A DNA stretch of 64,000 nt, taken from Cymbidium sinense (taxonomy: Eukaryota > Streptophyta > Magnoliopsida > Asparagales > Orchidaceae). The stretch lies in the NCBI GenBank assembly GCA_021442155.1, contig CM038216.1, forward strand, positions 158,023,983-158,087,982, read 5' to 3'. The stretch's first letter is position 1; each line of letters opens with the position of its first letter. The notes under the pieces are model-generated. The model was not told the DNA's origin and made no database searches. It worked only from the letters and a program-made list of their open reading frames with translations. Position numbers and translations under genes: made by a program. Of the stretch, positions 23,330-35,080 are shown piece by piece.

Positions 23330-23560
23330 TTTGAGGTTTTGATGGTACCAAACCCATCCATGGTGAGTGTTTGAATATTGGACATCTCTTGGTGAAATGA
23401 TCATGTTGTTCGCATAGTTGATAACACCCAAGATAAGATCAAGGACCCCATTGGCCTGGTGGTTGAGATGGTCGTGAAGTCCATGCTCCTGGTATTGCGA
23501 GAGACTGTTCTATGAACAATTCATAGAACGAGAGGGTGAGTGAGTTTATGACAGAGTTTT
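23330..23560 (-). pseudogene. Copia gag zinc knuckle region
   Basis: The minus strand encodes CYQLCEQHDHFTKRCP near 23,395-23,440, close to the CX2CX4HX4C knuckle that binds element RNA; one extra residue sits in the first pair. It lies between gag and protease as expected. Confidence 0.6.
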
Positions 23561-23570
23561 GGAGGTTATA

Positions 23571-24304
23571 TTAGCAATGATTCGCATATTGAGTTGATGA
23601 CTCTTTTACAGGAAGGTGGGTTTCATGAGTGAGTAATTTCTCATGGAGTTCTTCAAAGGAGATTGGTGTCTCTCTTGCTTGAATGGCATTTGCAAGTTCA
23701 GTATAGTCATCATCAAAGCCATTAAGAACCTTGATGATAAAGTCATCAATGTCAATTGGTGCGTTCATGCTAGTTCATCTACTTTTGTCTTGATATTTTT
23801 TATAAAGTCAATGATTGTTTGGCTACCTTTGATTGGATTACTCACTTGAGTTTTCAATTGAGTTAATTGTTCACGTGCTTGCTTACCATAAGTAAGAGCC
23901 AAAGTCGTCCAAGCATCAAGAGATGTTTGTGCGATTGCGATAAATAGAATTAAGGTTGGTGATAACGAGCTAAGTATTATATTTAAGATGAGTTGGTCTT
24001 GCTTTACCCAAATTTGATATGCTAGATTTGTGGTTGTGAAACCATTGATAGTAATAGTTTTCTTTGAACAGGGATGTGAACCATCAATGAATCCAAGCAA
24101 GTCGTAGTCAATTAGAATAGTTAAGAATTGTAGATGCCATGAAAAATAGTTTGAGGCCGTAAGCTTCAATAACACTTGTGCAACAACATTGAAGGCAATG
24201 ATGGTTGATGTATTACATCGTTTAATGGAGATGGCATCTGCTATAGCCGGTGGAAACATGACAACAGTAGATGTGTGTTGGGTTGATGAAGATTGTGATT
24301 CCAT
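23571..24304 (-). pseudogene. Copia gag, one frameshift
   Basis: The 179-codon frame 24,304-23,765 begins MESQSSSTQHTSTVV and contains LKLTASNYFSWHLQFLTIL, DYDLLGFIDGSHPC, DAWTTLALTYGKQAREQLTQ and IDFIKNIKTKVDELA. A frame change then leads to 23,768-23,571 with DDFIIKVLNGFDDDYTELA and ISFEELHEKLLTHE. This is the plant copia gag domain in full order. The ATG is 69 bases after the PBS, the normal place. Confidence 0.8.
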
Positions 24305-24372
24305 TAAATCTACTAGTTGGAATCAAATCACAAAGAGGAAAAAAAAACTCTGATGCAAGCATAAGCCAAAGG

Positions 24373-24385
24373 GGCACTGATACCA
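24373..24385 (-). other. Primer binding site of the copia element (initiator tRNA-Met)
   Basis: The minus strand reads TGGTATCAGTGCC directly after the terminal repeat end TTATA. TGGTATCAGAGC is complementary to plant initiator tRNA-Met and is the standard copia primer site; one base differs. Confidence 0.8.
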
Positions 24386-24436
24386 TATAAGAAATAGATT
24401 GAAAACAAAATTATTTTTTTATATTCCAAACTTACA

Positions 24437-24441
<5 letters not shown>
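24386..24441 (-). repeat. 5' terminal repeat of the copia element (about 55 bp)
   Basis: It matches 14,943-14,997 from TATAAGAAATAGATTG on. On its outer side it runs into a (TA)n array, which has destroyed any target duplication. Confidence 0.6.

Positions 24442-24511
<70 letters not shown>
24440..24511. repeat. (TA)n microsatellite
   Basis: About 35 TA units lie directly outside the right terminal repeat of the copia element. Confidence 0.95.
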
Positions 24512-24514
<3 letters not shown>

Positions 24515-24779
24515 ACTGTAAAATATATATATTTGGATAATAGTAAAAAGGTAAGTGATAATTACAAAGGAATTAATGCAAAGAGACATTATTAAATATT
24601 TGACTTATTAAAACCAATGTATCCATTGGAATAATGTTTTCTATTTAAATCAATTATTTGGACTTTGATTACAAGCAAGTCTTAACTCAAATCAAGATAA
24701 AATCAAGAATGCTTATAATTCTAGTGATCAATTCTGATTATCTTAATAACTCCGATTTAATGCACTTAGATTCAATTTT

Positions 24780-25182
24780 AAAAAGATAATATTTTCTTTC
24801 ATATCAACTTTTATTTCATTTTTAATTTTACAATTTATTTCCATTCTAATCGCAGCCACGTTAATTCTGAAATAAAATTTATGTTTTAATTAATAAGATC
24901 AATACACTTAATAAAACAAGACAATTTCTTTGTTAAAATGAGAATAGTCTCATTTTTTTTTTCAAGAATAAAATTAAACTTAAAAAGGATCAAGTCATTA
25001 ATTTAAACTTTGGCTAAGTCATAAGATAAAAGTGATCATCACTCAACAACTCTCATACAAATAAGTCAACTTCTAACATTTCCTGAAAACATTAGCTTGA
25101 AAATATCTTTTAAGCCATGGCTGGTGGTGGCGAGGGATCATCGAACATGCCGCAAATGCTGGAGGTAATATTTGACAACGTG
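24780..25182 (-). pseudogene. ECA1-like pseudogene fragment (3' end plus 3' flank)
   Basis: The stretch 24,840-25,182 repeats 26,380-26,717 in the same orientation with only small changes (for example TGTTTTAATTAATAAGATCA in both). Within it the minus strand from 25,181 to 25,110 encodes SNITSSICGMFDDPSPPPAMA followed by a stop, the C-terminus of the neighbouring ECA1-like gene. The rest of the coding region and the promoter are absent. It arose by partial tandem duplication of the gene at 26,647-26,985. Confidence 0.8.
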
Positions 25183-25337
25183 AGGCTTGGGCTTGTAAAA
25201 TGAGGAAATGAGGAATTGAAAGATCGGCTGATCAGGTCGATATTTTTGCCCTGAGATTTTCGATTTTAGGCAGCAGTTCAAATCGCTGTTTAATTGACAA
25301 CGTGAGGCCTGGGCTTGTAAAATGATGAAATGAGGAA
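25172..25337 (+). repeat. 44-bp direct repeat at the break of the ECA1-like fragment
   Basis: The 44 bases from TTGACAACGTGAGGC at 25,172 recur at 25,294 with two changes (122 bp apart). The first copy starts within the last homologous bases of the ECA1-like fragment (TTGACAACG), so the repeat was formed during the rearrangement that cut the gene. Confidence 0.7.
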
Positions 25338-25746
25338 ATAGATTAAAATCATTCTCTGAGATTATTTCACTTTGTAAGACCAAATGATTAATCATCAAAC
25401 GAGGTTCTAACAATAGAATACCCACACTTTCATACTCTTGTTTTCAAAGTGTAATTTTTATCATAAGAGAGATAAAGTAAATAAACAACAAGACAAAACA
25501 AATTCAAATTATTATATTATGGTTCAATGTCCGCTGCCCAAGTCCTCTTCGCAGAATCTTTAAGTAATCTCCTTTTGACTATTATAAAGTGGAGAAGTCC
25601 ATCTACTTAAAAGGCTGTGAAGACAGAAAATCATAGCACTTTTATATAAAAGTGAAAGCATGCTACTTCTTGCATATCACACTATGTAATTAACATTTGT
25701 TTCAACATCAAAATTTATCTCACCATTTGGCACCTCATATAGAAAT

Positions 25747-25863
25747 TTTTTTTGCGACCATTTGAGCCTATCGAACTCATACATCCATGCATTCCCTGAG
25801 ATTCAAACCTGAGATCTCTGAGCATGAAGCAATGCCTCAACCAACAGTCTAAGATAAAGAACA
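25747..25863 (-). mobile_element. SINE-like tRNA-derived insertion, 117 bp
   Basis: The insertion is flanked by a perfect 16-bp direct repeat CACCTCATATAGAAAT (25,731-25,746 and 25,864-25,879). On the minus strand it ends in a short A run (plus strand T run at 25,747-25,753). It carries GGTTTGAATCT (25,799-25,809), close to the polymerase III B box, and an A-box-like TTGGTTGAGGCATTG about 30 bases before it. Target duplication of this length, A tail and tRNA-like promoter are the marks of a SINE. The family was not identified. Confidence 0.65.
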
Positions 25864-25879
25864 CACCTCATATAGAAAT

Positions 25880-26330
25880 AAAAGTTTAACTTTCGAATGA
25901 TGAAGTGGCCATAGCTTGAATTTTGCTGTTGTTTATATATATATGGAGATTAAGTACAATAAATTTTTTGGAGATTTTGGTTGAGCATAATTTTATCTCT
26001 CATTTCATTATTTTATGGTGTACAAAAAAAAAGAAAGAAAGAGAAAATAAAATATCAACATATTGATTTCAAAATTCAAATTAAAGAAGGCATAGTCACT
26101 CCCACAAAATTGGAGCTTTAAATTCAAATGCAATGAGCACATGGTTGGCCCTATAAAGAAAATTATGTAGTTTTTTTTTTTTACAAATTAATCACAAATT
26201 AATTAGAAAATTGTGGTAGCTATATATACTGGAAGAAAGCTTGGATTCTATGATGTAGAATATTTTAGCTATCTTTTTCAGATCTACCACCTCTATGATA
26301 TAGGATAATAAGGATGTAATGCAAATTTAT
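25880..26330. other. Intergenic, AT-rich
   Basis: No gene is seen. A short run of A-rich repeats (AAAGAAAGAAAG) lies near 26,030. Confidence 0.4.
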
Positions 26331-26646
26331 TTCATTTTTTCTGCTCTAATCGTAGCCTCGATGATCTGCCGATTACATTAATGGAATTAGAGTGAACTGA
26401 ATAGAGTCTGAAATGAAATTCATGTTTTAATTAATAAGATCAATACACTTAATAAAACGCGACAATTTCTTTGTTAAAATGAGAATAGCTACATTTTTTA
26501 TTACCACGAGAATAAAATTAAACTTAAAAAGGATGAAGCCATTTATTTAAACTTTAGCTAAGCCATAAGATAAAAGTAATCATCACTCAACTCATAGAAA
26601 TAAGTAGACTTCTAACATTCCTTGAGAACATAGCTTGGAAATATCT

Positions 26647-26985
26647 TTAAGCTGTGGCTGGTGGCGGCGATGGATCAGCGAATATGCCACAAACGGTAGA
26701 GGTAATGTTTGACAACGCAGGCCCTAACAAAGGGGTAGTGAATACTATGGGAAGGCAATTTTCTTCGACATGTACCAAAGCCTTGCAACATTCTTGGGAT
26801 AGCCTTATGTGCAAGGTGAGGAAGGAAGGAATAAGCTTTACCACACAGTTTTCGACCTCGAAGATGGCTTTCCCGCATTTCAAAATGTAATCAGGGATCA
26901 GACTGAATGAGGAGGCTGTAGGCATCGTCGTGCCAACGATGACGAGAAAGAGGATGGCATAAGATATTGCTACAGATTTCGCCAT
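26647..26985 (-). CDS. ECA1/prolamin-like secreted cysteine-rich protein, copy 1
   Basis: An intact single-exon gene of 112 codons. Residues 1-26 form a signal peptide (MAKSVAISYA, hydrophobic ILFLVIVGTT, cleavage likely after TASS). The mature part has six cysteines at 37, 47, 66, 67, 77 and 99, giving C-x9-C-x18-CC-x9-C-x21-C, the spacing of the plant prolamin-like (ECA1/EC1) family. The C-terminus is proline-rich (DPSPPPATA). Family members are small secreted proteins of gametophytic or reproductive tissues; the EC1 branch acts in sperm activation at fertilisation, but which branch this is cannot be said. The ATG is supported by alignment with the copy at 41,738 and by a TATA box about 90 bases upstream. 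About 75% of residues appear shared with that copy. Confidence 0.85.
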   Translation of the reverse strand: MAKSVAISYAILFLVIVGTTMPTASSFSLIPDYILKCGKAIFEVENCVVKLIPSFLTLHIRLSQECCKALVHVEENCLPIVFTTPLLGPALSNITSTVCGIFADPSPPPATA

Positions 26986-27070
26986 TGTTGTTGTTGCTGT
27001 TGTTGTTCTTCTGTGTAATATTGAGGACAGTAATGTATGGGTTTGGGTTGTTGGGGAGCTGAGTTGTCTG

Positions 27071-27590
27071 GAGATTTATATATAGTATAGAGGTGAGATT
27101 AGAATGTGCGCATTACAAGTAAACTTAATGAATTGAATTGACGTTTGAAGGTTTTAAACGGTTTCACCTAAAGTTATTGCAAATTAATTTGTTTTCTTAA
27201 TAGAATTAAATGTTGAGAACAGTTCAAAGATCTTTATTCGTGAATTTTGATTCTGGGATCAGTTTGGCGTTATTTGTCGAATAGGAGTTGAAATTGTATG
27301 GTTCAAGAACATTAAATATTAAGATCTCTACTTACGTTTTTGGTTTGTGGAAGTACTGTTAACAACAGCAAGTGAAACATATAACTCTCAGATCAATTGA
27401 TCAGAAAAGCAATGCCTGCTTTCCTTTTGGTAATTCGTTTCTAAATAATCCTTCAAACAAATTAATATTTTCGCTTTTGTTCGATAGGGTCATGCGAATT
27501 ATTACCTGATTCAACAGATAAAGCTTCTTTCTTTAAAAACTTACAGCGAGCTGGGAAAAGTTCTTATAATGAAAAAGAAGATAAATAAAT
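27071..27590 (-). promoter_or_regulatory. Promoter of ECA1-like copy 1, conserved with copy 2
   Basis: A TATA box (minus TATATAAATC, 27,073-27,082) lies about 90 bases before the ATG. From there about 450-500 bases upstream align with the sequence before the second gene (41,250-41,660). Shared words on the gene strand include AAATAACG(C/T)CAAACT, GAACAGTTCTCA, CAAATTAATT, and GTGAAAC followed by GTTTAAAACCT. Conservation of non-coding DNA between the copies suggests that both kept the same expression program. Confidence 0.65.
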
Positions 27591-27599
27591 CAATAAAAT

Positions 27600-28430
27600 A
27601 ATCATTCAGTATATCAATAATATCATTTTATTGCTTTGCATGCATGACAAAGTTCGTGATATTCAATGTAGAAATGTCATAGGAAATAACATATATATGA
27701 CTATGAATGATTTTAAATATTTAAAATTTGATATTTAATGACATTTTAAGGTATATAATGATTTTTAATATTCCTTAACATTTGAGCATTTTAATTTTAT
27801 TTTGAGATTTGACAATACTTTATTCAAGGATTGGGGAAGTGTTAGTGAATTTCAAATTTCTTTGGATAACACAACATTAATATTGTTCAAATTTATGTCA
27901 ATTGTATATTATTTTGAGCCACAATTTATTTAATAGTCCATAATATTTTAAATCATGAGCAATAAATTTTAAATGAGAATGATAAGGTAAACTATCATAC
28001 TTCCTAAGTTTTCAAGTGAAGCAAGAGAAAAATGGGACATTCTTTTATCAAACCAAATATATAAACAAACGATTTTAAGAAATTCAACTTGAAAAGATAT
28101 AAGATTACAAATCTTCCATGAGCTAAAACACTCAAGTAGATCAAAATCCCAATGGCAAATTTTGACATAAAGTTTTATTGAGGTAAGATTAGATCATTGT
28201 TATATTGTATAGCAAGTAGACTTAATATTATGATTAGTATTTACTTATATGCATGTTTTTAAGTGCATTTAAGTGTCTAAAAGAATCACATATAATGGCA
28301 ATAAATTATATCTTTAAGTGTCTAATTAGGATCTAATCTTTAGAATTTTGGTATCCTTAGTACAATATTATATTTAATCATATTTGATATTTTAATTTTA
28401 ACTTTATATAATATATGATTGATATAAATA
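27600..28430. other. AT-rich gene-free stretch
   Basis: Nothing recognisable on either strand. Confidence 0.35.
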
Positions 28431-28795
28431 TTACATTTGGAGCATGCTAATTTATAAGGCAATCTTTAATTTTATGACCCAATTGATTATAAAATTATGT
28501 TACACTATTCACTACTAAGGCAAAATACATAACATTAGAAAGTTCTGTAGCTCCGAAGTTATGGCTCAAGCAACACCATTTTAATTTTAAAAATTTAGTG
28601 GATGAGATACTTATACAATTAATAAAAATCTTTTACAGCACTATAAAATAAAACATGGTGAAATTCATCACTTCATTAGAGATCACATATCCAAGGGTGA
28701 AGTAGACATTCACTTCATCTAGTATTAATTGGTGAATATAATTATAAAGCCTCAAATTCATGATAGCTTTAGCATTCTAAAAGTCAATTTAAGTG
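28430..28795 (+). pseudogene. Copia RNase H fossil (second copia lineage)
   Basis: The plus strand in one main frame gives FTTKAKYITLESSVAPKLWL, then KQHHFNFKN, and after a stop HGEIHHFIRDHISKGEVDIHF. These correspond to the copia RNase H blocks AEYIA...LWIKQ...LNFKN and RTKHIEIRYHFIRDHV.KG.I. The wording (IRDHI.KGEVDIHF) differs from the copia element at 15-24 kb, so this is another lineage, perhaps SIRE/Maximus-like. No LTR could be assigned. Confidence 0.6.
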
Positions 28796-28799
28796 TCAT

Positions 28800-29668
28800 A
28801 CGCATAAGTATCAAAACCTTCTTTATAATAAGAGCATATTTCTAATTTTGTGTGCAATTGTTTATTTCTTTTTCATTTTTTGTTTGTGTCTTTACATTTA
28901 TTTGATTTGTTCATTTTGTGTTTGTTTTACATATATTTTATTTTTTAAAATTATATTTACAATGATCAAGGAATGACCTTGAGTTGATGTGTCATAATTT
29001 TAAAAAATATTAATAACCAAATGATCAAACTTAAATGCTAAAGATTTAACATAGGTTAATCATACTATACAATATCGATTATACTATATGATTTGTTAAT
29101 GTAACAATTACATATCACATTAATAAGCTTCATTAACGAAGTCAATTGTACTATATGATAACATGGTTTTTTGCTACCAATCTTCATTCAAACTGTTGAA
29201 CCCAAATTTGTCCGTTAATGAAGGAGGAACCTTCTTAGATACCTGGGAAATAGGGTTAGACAAAAACACGGAATGACAGAAAAGTAGAGAAGTGAAAAAT
29301 AATAATAAGTTTTAGTCCTCAAAATTGGAGTATAAAGGCTAGGAAGCTAGAGGAAAAAAAAAGGCCCCCATGTAAGAGAGGAGTTCCTATTTTATAATAC
29401 CAAGGGGTGACTATAAATAGAAAGTACATACAATGTAAATCAAGTACAAGTACATGTTCACCTAAATTGGTGGTGAATATACATCTAAGCGTGTTGACCT
29501 CATTTTTAGAATGAACTCTCAACCCCTCCATCTTAGACATAGGACTTCTCTTAGACTTTAAGAGTTTCTTAGTCTTAAGACACATCTAGTGATTAGGTGG
29601 ATACTTAATATAACCCTAGAGACTTAGAAGAGTTAACCATAGCAATAGGTCATGCCTTAGGGGTGTTA
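28800..29668. other. AT-rich gene-free stretch ending in a purine tract
   Basis: No coding motif. Near the end, CCTTAGGGG (29,660-29,668) precedes TGTTAGAAAAATTTGCC, which looks like a polypurine tract followed by an LTR start. The 88-codon minus frame at 29,319-29,585 has no recognisable motif. Confidence 0.3.
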
Positions 29669-32180
29669 GAAAAATTTGCCTACCATATTGCTTGAACAAA
29701 CTCCTGACTTCCTTCCTTCAAGTCAAATTCAAATCAACTCCAAACTCATATCAACTTCAACTCCAAATCAAACCTTGAATCAATTTCTATGGATTTTCTC
29801 AAATCATGAATCAATTCCAAATAATCAAAACCCATGATTGAAATCCAAATTTAAATTTCAAAAATCTTTCCTAAGCCCTTAGATTCTATCTTATGGACTT
29901 ATCTCAAATCAAATCCAAATCAATTTAAATTCAAGAAAATTTCTCATAACCCACTTATATTCTCATTTATATTCACATATATAAATGAAATATAAATTCA
30001 AATCAATCAAACTAAATCCAAAATTCAATTCCAAGTTCAAAATCTTTCCTAGGTCTTTTAATTCCCTCTTAAGGACTTAGCTTAAATCATGTTCAAATCA
30101 ATTCAAACTCATAAAATTTTTTAATAACCCATTTATATTTTCATTTATAGTCACATATATAAATGAAATATAAATTCAAATAATCAAAACCAACTCCAAA
30201 AATCAAACTCAAATTCAATCAAAATCCAACCTAAGCCTTTCAAGTCAAAATCTTGAACTTAGCCAAATCAAACTCAAATCAAGCCAAACTCTTTATTTTT
30301 CTTATGATTTAATCAATCCTTCAATCATGAATACAAATATAAACATAAAATTCAATCCTCAAACCAAAACTAAATTAAAAAATCAAACCCAAGTCAAATT
30401 GATGTTCATCCTTTGAACTTGAAATTGTCGAATGAATCAAAACCCAATTGACTCCAAATCACTTGAAAATGGATTTATATTTCAATCACAAGTCTATATA
30501 TGAGTTCAACCAAACTTGAATCAAGTTTTGATCAAGCCAACTAAACCCAATTGGCTCACTTGACCCAAAGTGGCCAATTTGACCTACATGAACCAAAATT
30601 TAATTCAATCCAAATCAAAGTAAATTAATCCAATCTAAACTTCATGTCATGTTTGTTGATCATCATAGTTTAATCAATTATTATGAATTAGGTCAAACTA
30701 AGTCAACCTATCCCATTTACCAAGTCAACCCTTTAACCCATATGAACCCAAACTAGCCAAATTGTAACCTAAACCAAATTCGTTGCAACCAATGGCTCAA
30801 GTTCACTCCAAATTGATTATTGAACTTATCCAAAGCCTCAATTAAACTCAATTTGATCAATTGGCCAACTAGACCCAACCTAGCCCAATTGACCATGAAC
30901 CTAACTTGACCTAACAGGTCAAATCAAGCCAAAATCAAATTAAACTAAAATTGATTGAAACCAAAGCTTGCAATATATTCCAAATGATCAACCAAATATA
31001 AACTGAGCCATGATTCAGGCCAATTTGGTCAATTGGGTCAAATTGGTCAACTTAGCCCAAATTGACCTAAAGAATCAAATTAGAAAAAATCCAAATTAAA
31101 TTAAATTAATTGAAACCAATTGAACCAGTATACTCCAAATAGTCATTTGAACTTGACCCAACTCTTGGTTTCACCCAATTGGACCAATTGGTCAACCTAA
31201 CCCATTTTGATCTGATTTGACCCAAATGGGTCAAATTAACCCAAATTAAACCAAATGAGCTTCAAATGACATGAAATTTGGTCCAACTTACATTTCACTC
31301 ATTTTAAATCTACCCAAATCAAATTCAATGCCAAATGACCACTTTGTCCCTGGATCAAGGGCATCCCATGAGAAAAGATACTTTCCCAAGTGGTCATTTC
31401 TCTTCCTTGGCTACTTGGCACTCATCCATTGGTCCACATAGGCACCAAGAACACTGATTTTCTAACCGAATGAGTGTTGGGATAGCCATGACTCACGGGG
31501 AGGTGAAATCACCTCACCTCTCCCATTGAACACTTGGCATGAAGGACTCTCACCTCCCCTTAGCTAGGACACCCATTTGTCCTTCATGACAGTCACTTCT
31601 CATGCCTTAGCCAACCATAGGGAGCCACTTAGGATGATTCTCTTTCATTCTCAACCACCACAAGCCAAATGACATGAGTTTGGAGCCAAAATTTTAAACA
31701 AATGGTTCATTTTGGTTCACTTTTGATTCTAAGGCATTAGTGGCTGAAGCAAACTCTCATTCCCCCTCATTCTCCCTCTCCTAGAGCTCCCAAAGCCATT
31801 GGCAATCACCTGCACTTCATTTTGGAGAGAAATACTTCAAAAATAAGTGGATTTCAGCGAGGAAATGGCGATCACCAGAGAAAACTTCATTTTGATGTGA
31901 AGGAGAAGATCCAAGCTCATTCCAAGGCCTCTTCTCTCACTCAATAGTGTGTTCGAGTCATCACCGCCGCCGAAAATCATCCTCGATGAGGTAACTTTCA
32001 AAAACTGTAGCCGGCCTTAGGATCCTTCATTGGTGACTATTTTTCGCATGATTTTTAAGAATCTACCCTAGATAATCCCGCATTTTTACTTTAAATCATC
32101 CCAATTATAAAATAGAACTTTTTCGGGGTGAATCGATCCAAAAACGAGTCCGTTTGGACAAATTTTCAGTTAGAATTTCT

Positions 32181-32494
32181 CTTTTTTCAAAAATATCCCC
32201 TATTTTTATTATTCACCACCGGCGAGCAGCAGCCGTCATCCGATCCCGCGGTTCACAGGATCGGACAGCTCGGATTGCATGTGGATAGCTTGATGCGACC
32301 TAGACCGTCCGATCACGCACCAATCGTGCGATCTGATCTTTTTTCAAAAATACCCCCTGTTTTTACTATTCACCACCGGCGAGCAGTAGCCATCATCCGA
32401 TCCCACGGTTCGCAGGATCGGACAGCTCGGATCGCATGTGGATAGCTTGATGCGATCTAGACCGTCCGATCACGCACCGATCGTGCGATATGAT
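32181..32494 (+). repeat. 157-bp tandem duplication
   Basis: The unit starting CTTTTTTCAAAAATA occurs at 32,181 and again at 32,338, including ATTCACCACCGGCGAGCAG and ACCGTCCGATCACGCACC. Copies differ by a few substitutions. The GC-rich stretch to 32,620 ends with a near-palindrome around GCCACGTGTGGC. Confidence 0.85.
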
Positions 32495-34539
32495 ATGGAC
32501 CATCCGATCGGTCGATGGTCAAACCGCGTCATGCGTCACCGCTAGTTTTCCACGCTCTGGCTACGCGGCGCCGCCGTCAATGGCGTGCCACGTGTGGCGT
32601 CGCGCCACGTGTCACACAAATTTTTTGATTTAAAAAATTATTTTAAATAACATGAAACTTCAAAAATTCATAGAAAATAAAATACTTAACCAAAAATTGC
32701 AAACGATGGTACATTGGATTTCTCTTTCTGAGAGAAATCCAAAAAACCCAAAATCCTCAAATTTTACTGAGTATTTTGAGCTTAATTTGAGCTTTAGTAA
32801 AAATTAAATTTTATTAATTTAACCAAAAATATATGTCAGATTAAGTTGAAATTTTTAAAGATTAAAACTGATGTTAAAATACACATACCAAAAAAATTTC
32901 AAGTCAAAATGACCTTTAGATTAAAAGATATTATATTTTGAGTGTCAAATAATTTATTTTAATAAAATAAATTAGCAGAATTCATAAAAATTACTTAAAT
33001 ACATTAAAGCTTCCTAAATTTATAACTAATTATATAAAAATCTAAAAAATACAAACTCAGGTTCATTTTAAAAATAATTCAGAGGAGAGTATAATAAAAT
33101 TATTTTTAATTAAATTTGAATAGTATATTTTCCTTAATTATAGTTTATTTAAAACATAATAACCCTAATTACTCACTAATGACTTTATTAATTAATTCCA
33201 AACTTCTCAGACATGTTTTTGGTGGATGACTTCTATCTCTCATATTGTTCTTGGAATTTATTAATGAGTTAATTAAGAAAATTAATTAGTGAACCCCTAA
33301 TCACTCTCGTAATGTAATTAAGATTAATTAAGCCTGTGAATAGTGGTTTAATTCTTTGATTAAGATAATTAAACATTATTTAAGTAATTATGAGGTTTAT
33401 GGAATAATTTTGGAATATTTTTCTTAAGCTATTCCCTAAACCCTTTTTCTTCCTTAATCCAAATCTAATTAAGAGTTAATCCACTAATGATCTACTTAAT
33501 TAATCAAATCAAATTCTCAAAACCAAAATTAATCCAGAAACTTAATCAATCCTTCTTGGGTAGATGCTTAGGTATTCAATAACCTAAATAACTTAAAGAA
33601 ATCATACCTAACCCATATGTGCGGGAAGGGTTATGAAAGTACTTAAATTAAACCCTTTAGCTTAATTAATCATTAATTGTGAGCCAATTGCATTAGGTAC
33701 CTTTCTTTCCTAAGATGCATTGCTAATTTAAATTCCATGTGATATTATGTCATATATTGGCTAATAATTATTTGATTAAATATGTTAAAGTAGTATAGGT
33801 AAGGGGTAATTAATAAACTTAATCTACACCTTAAGCTAACCAAAGCATAAAATTAATATAATCACCTAAAAATTAAACTAAAATAATACACATATGTGGG
33901 AATGGGTAAGGACCAGCAAACCTTCTCACACTTTCCTAATTCAAATCAAACTCAAAACAAAATGAAAGTCTCTTTAAACAACTTTTGATTCTCTTTAAAT
34001 GATTTTACTTCATAAGATTATCTTTAAGAATTAATTAGAGTGAATGAAATTACATGCTTACATCACTTTATTTCTTTTCTAGCATGCTAAATATGTATTT
34101 CATATGAGTTTCATACTCCATTCTTTTCAAAAATCAAATACAAAATGAAATATTTTCTTTATGTTAAATTGCATGTTTTGGCTAAAGTAAAAAAAAATAT
34201 GAGTGGCTATTATCACTATTAAATTCAAAACTATTTTCAAAATCTATAAATCAAATACCTAAAACTGAAAGTGTGCTACATATAATTATTTATAAGCTTG
34301 CACGTGGATATAAATATGAAGATGTGCATAGTGTATTTTTCCTTCTCTTTTCTTTTAGCATAGTTTTGAATAGGATTTGACAAAGTACATAGTTCATTTG
34401 AAAAGAACATAACACTTGTCTAACCCCATTCTTATTCATTCCTATGTTATTACTTAAAGAAGGACATCCACACCTACACATATAAATTGCATAAACAAAT
34501 CAAATAAACAAATACAAACTTTTGTATCTTTCTTTTCTA

Positions 34540-35080
34540 TTCATTTCTTTTGTACATATGCTTGTATTTAAGGAAAGTGGTATATTAGTCTGGACAACCC
34601 CAGGGTTTTGAGGCTTTAAGTAGCCCTAAGTAGGTCTTGTACCTTACACCCCTGGTTAACAATGACATCGTACTCACTTATGTTTTCATACATACAAGTG
34701 TGCATGTGAGAAATGGATAAGAAACCCTCTTTTCTACTTAACAAAGTCATGCATACATGAAAGATTCCAAATTTTCTTAAGCAACCTCTCTTAGCATTCT
34801 CTTTCCATGCATTTCTTTTTGTATATGCACATGTATTTAAGAAAAGTTGTATATTAGTCTAGATAACCCCGGGGTTACGAGGCTTTAAGTAGCCCTAAGT
34901 AGGTCTTTTATCTTACACCCCTGGTGCTAACAATAGTGTCGTACTCACTTATGTCTTTTATACTTGTAAATGTGCATATGAAAAAAATGGATAAAAGAAT
35001 CACCCTCTTCTACTTAACAAAATTATGCATACATGAAACATTCCAAATTTCTTTAAGCAGTCTCTCTTAGCATTAATTAT
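34540..35080 (+). repeat. About 268-bp tandem duplication
   Basis: The unit with TATATTAGTCT, AGGCTTTAAGTAGCCCTAAG and GTACTCACTTATGT begins near 34,555 and again near 34,823. Both copies end with the words CATACATGAAA(C/G)ATTCCAAATTT and CTCTCTTAGCATT. Confidence 0.8.

Larger units (their letters stand above)
14943..24441 (-). mobile_element. Ty1/copia retrotransposon with very short LTRs, interrupted by a nested element
   Basis: On the minus strand the order is 5' repeat, PBS (24,373-24,385), gag, zinc knuckle, protease, integrase, RT, RNase H, polypurine tract (14,998-15,010) and 3' repeat. This gag-PR-IN-RT-RH order defines Ty1/copia. After subtracting the nested element at 16,399-21,501 and one target duplication, it is about 4.4 kb, a normal length for a copia element. 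All domains are recognisable but every frame has stops or shifts, so it is an old inactive copy. Confidence 0.8.

Noticed and set aside
26654..26890. Plus-strand frame of 78 codons
   Set aside because: Shadow of the ECA1-like gene on the opposite strand; likewise the minus frame 41,761-42,036 opposite copy 2.
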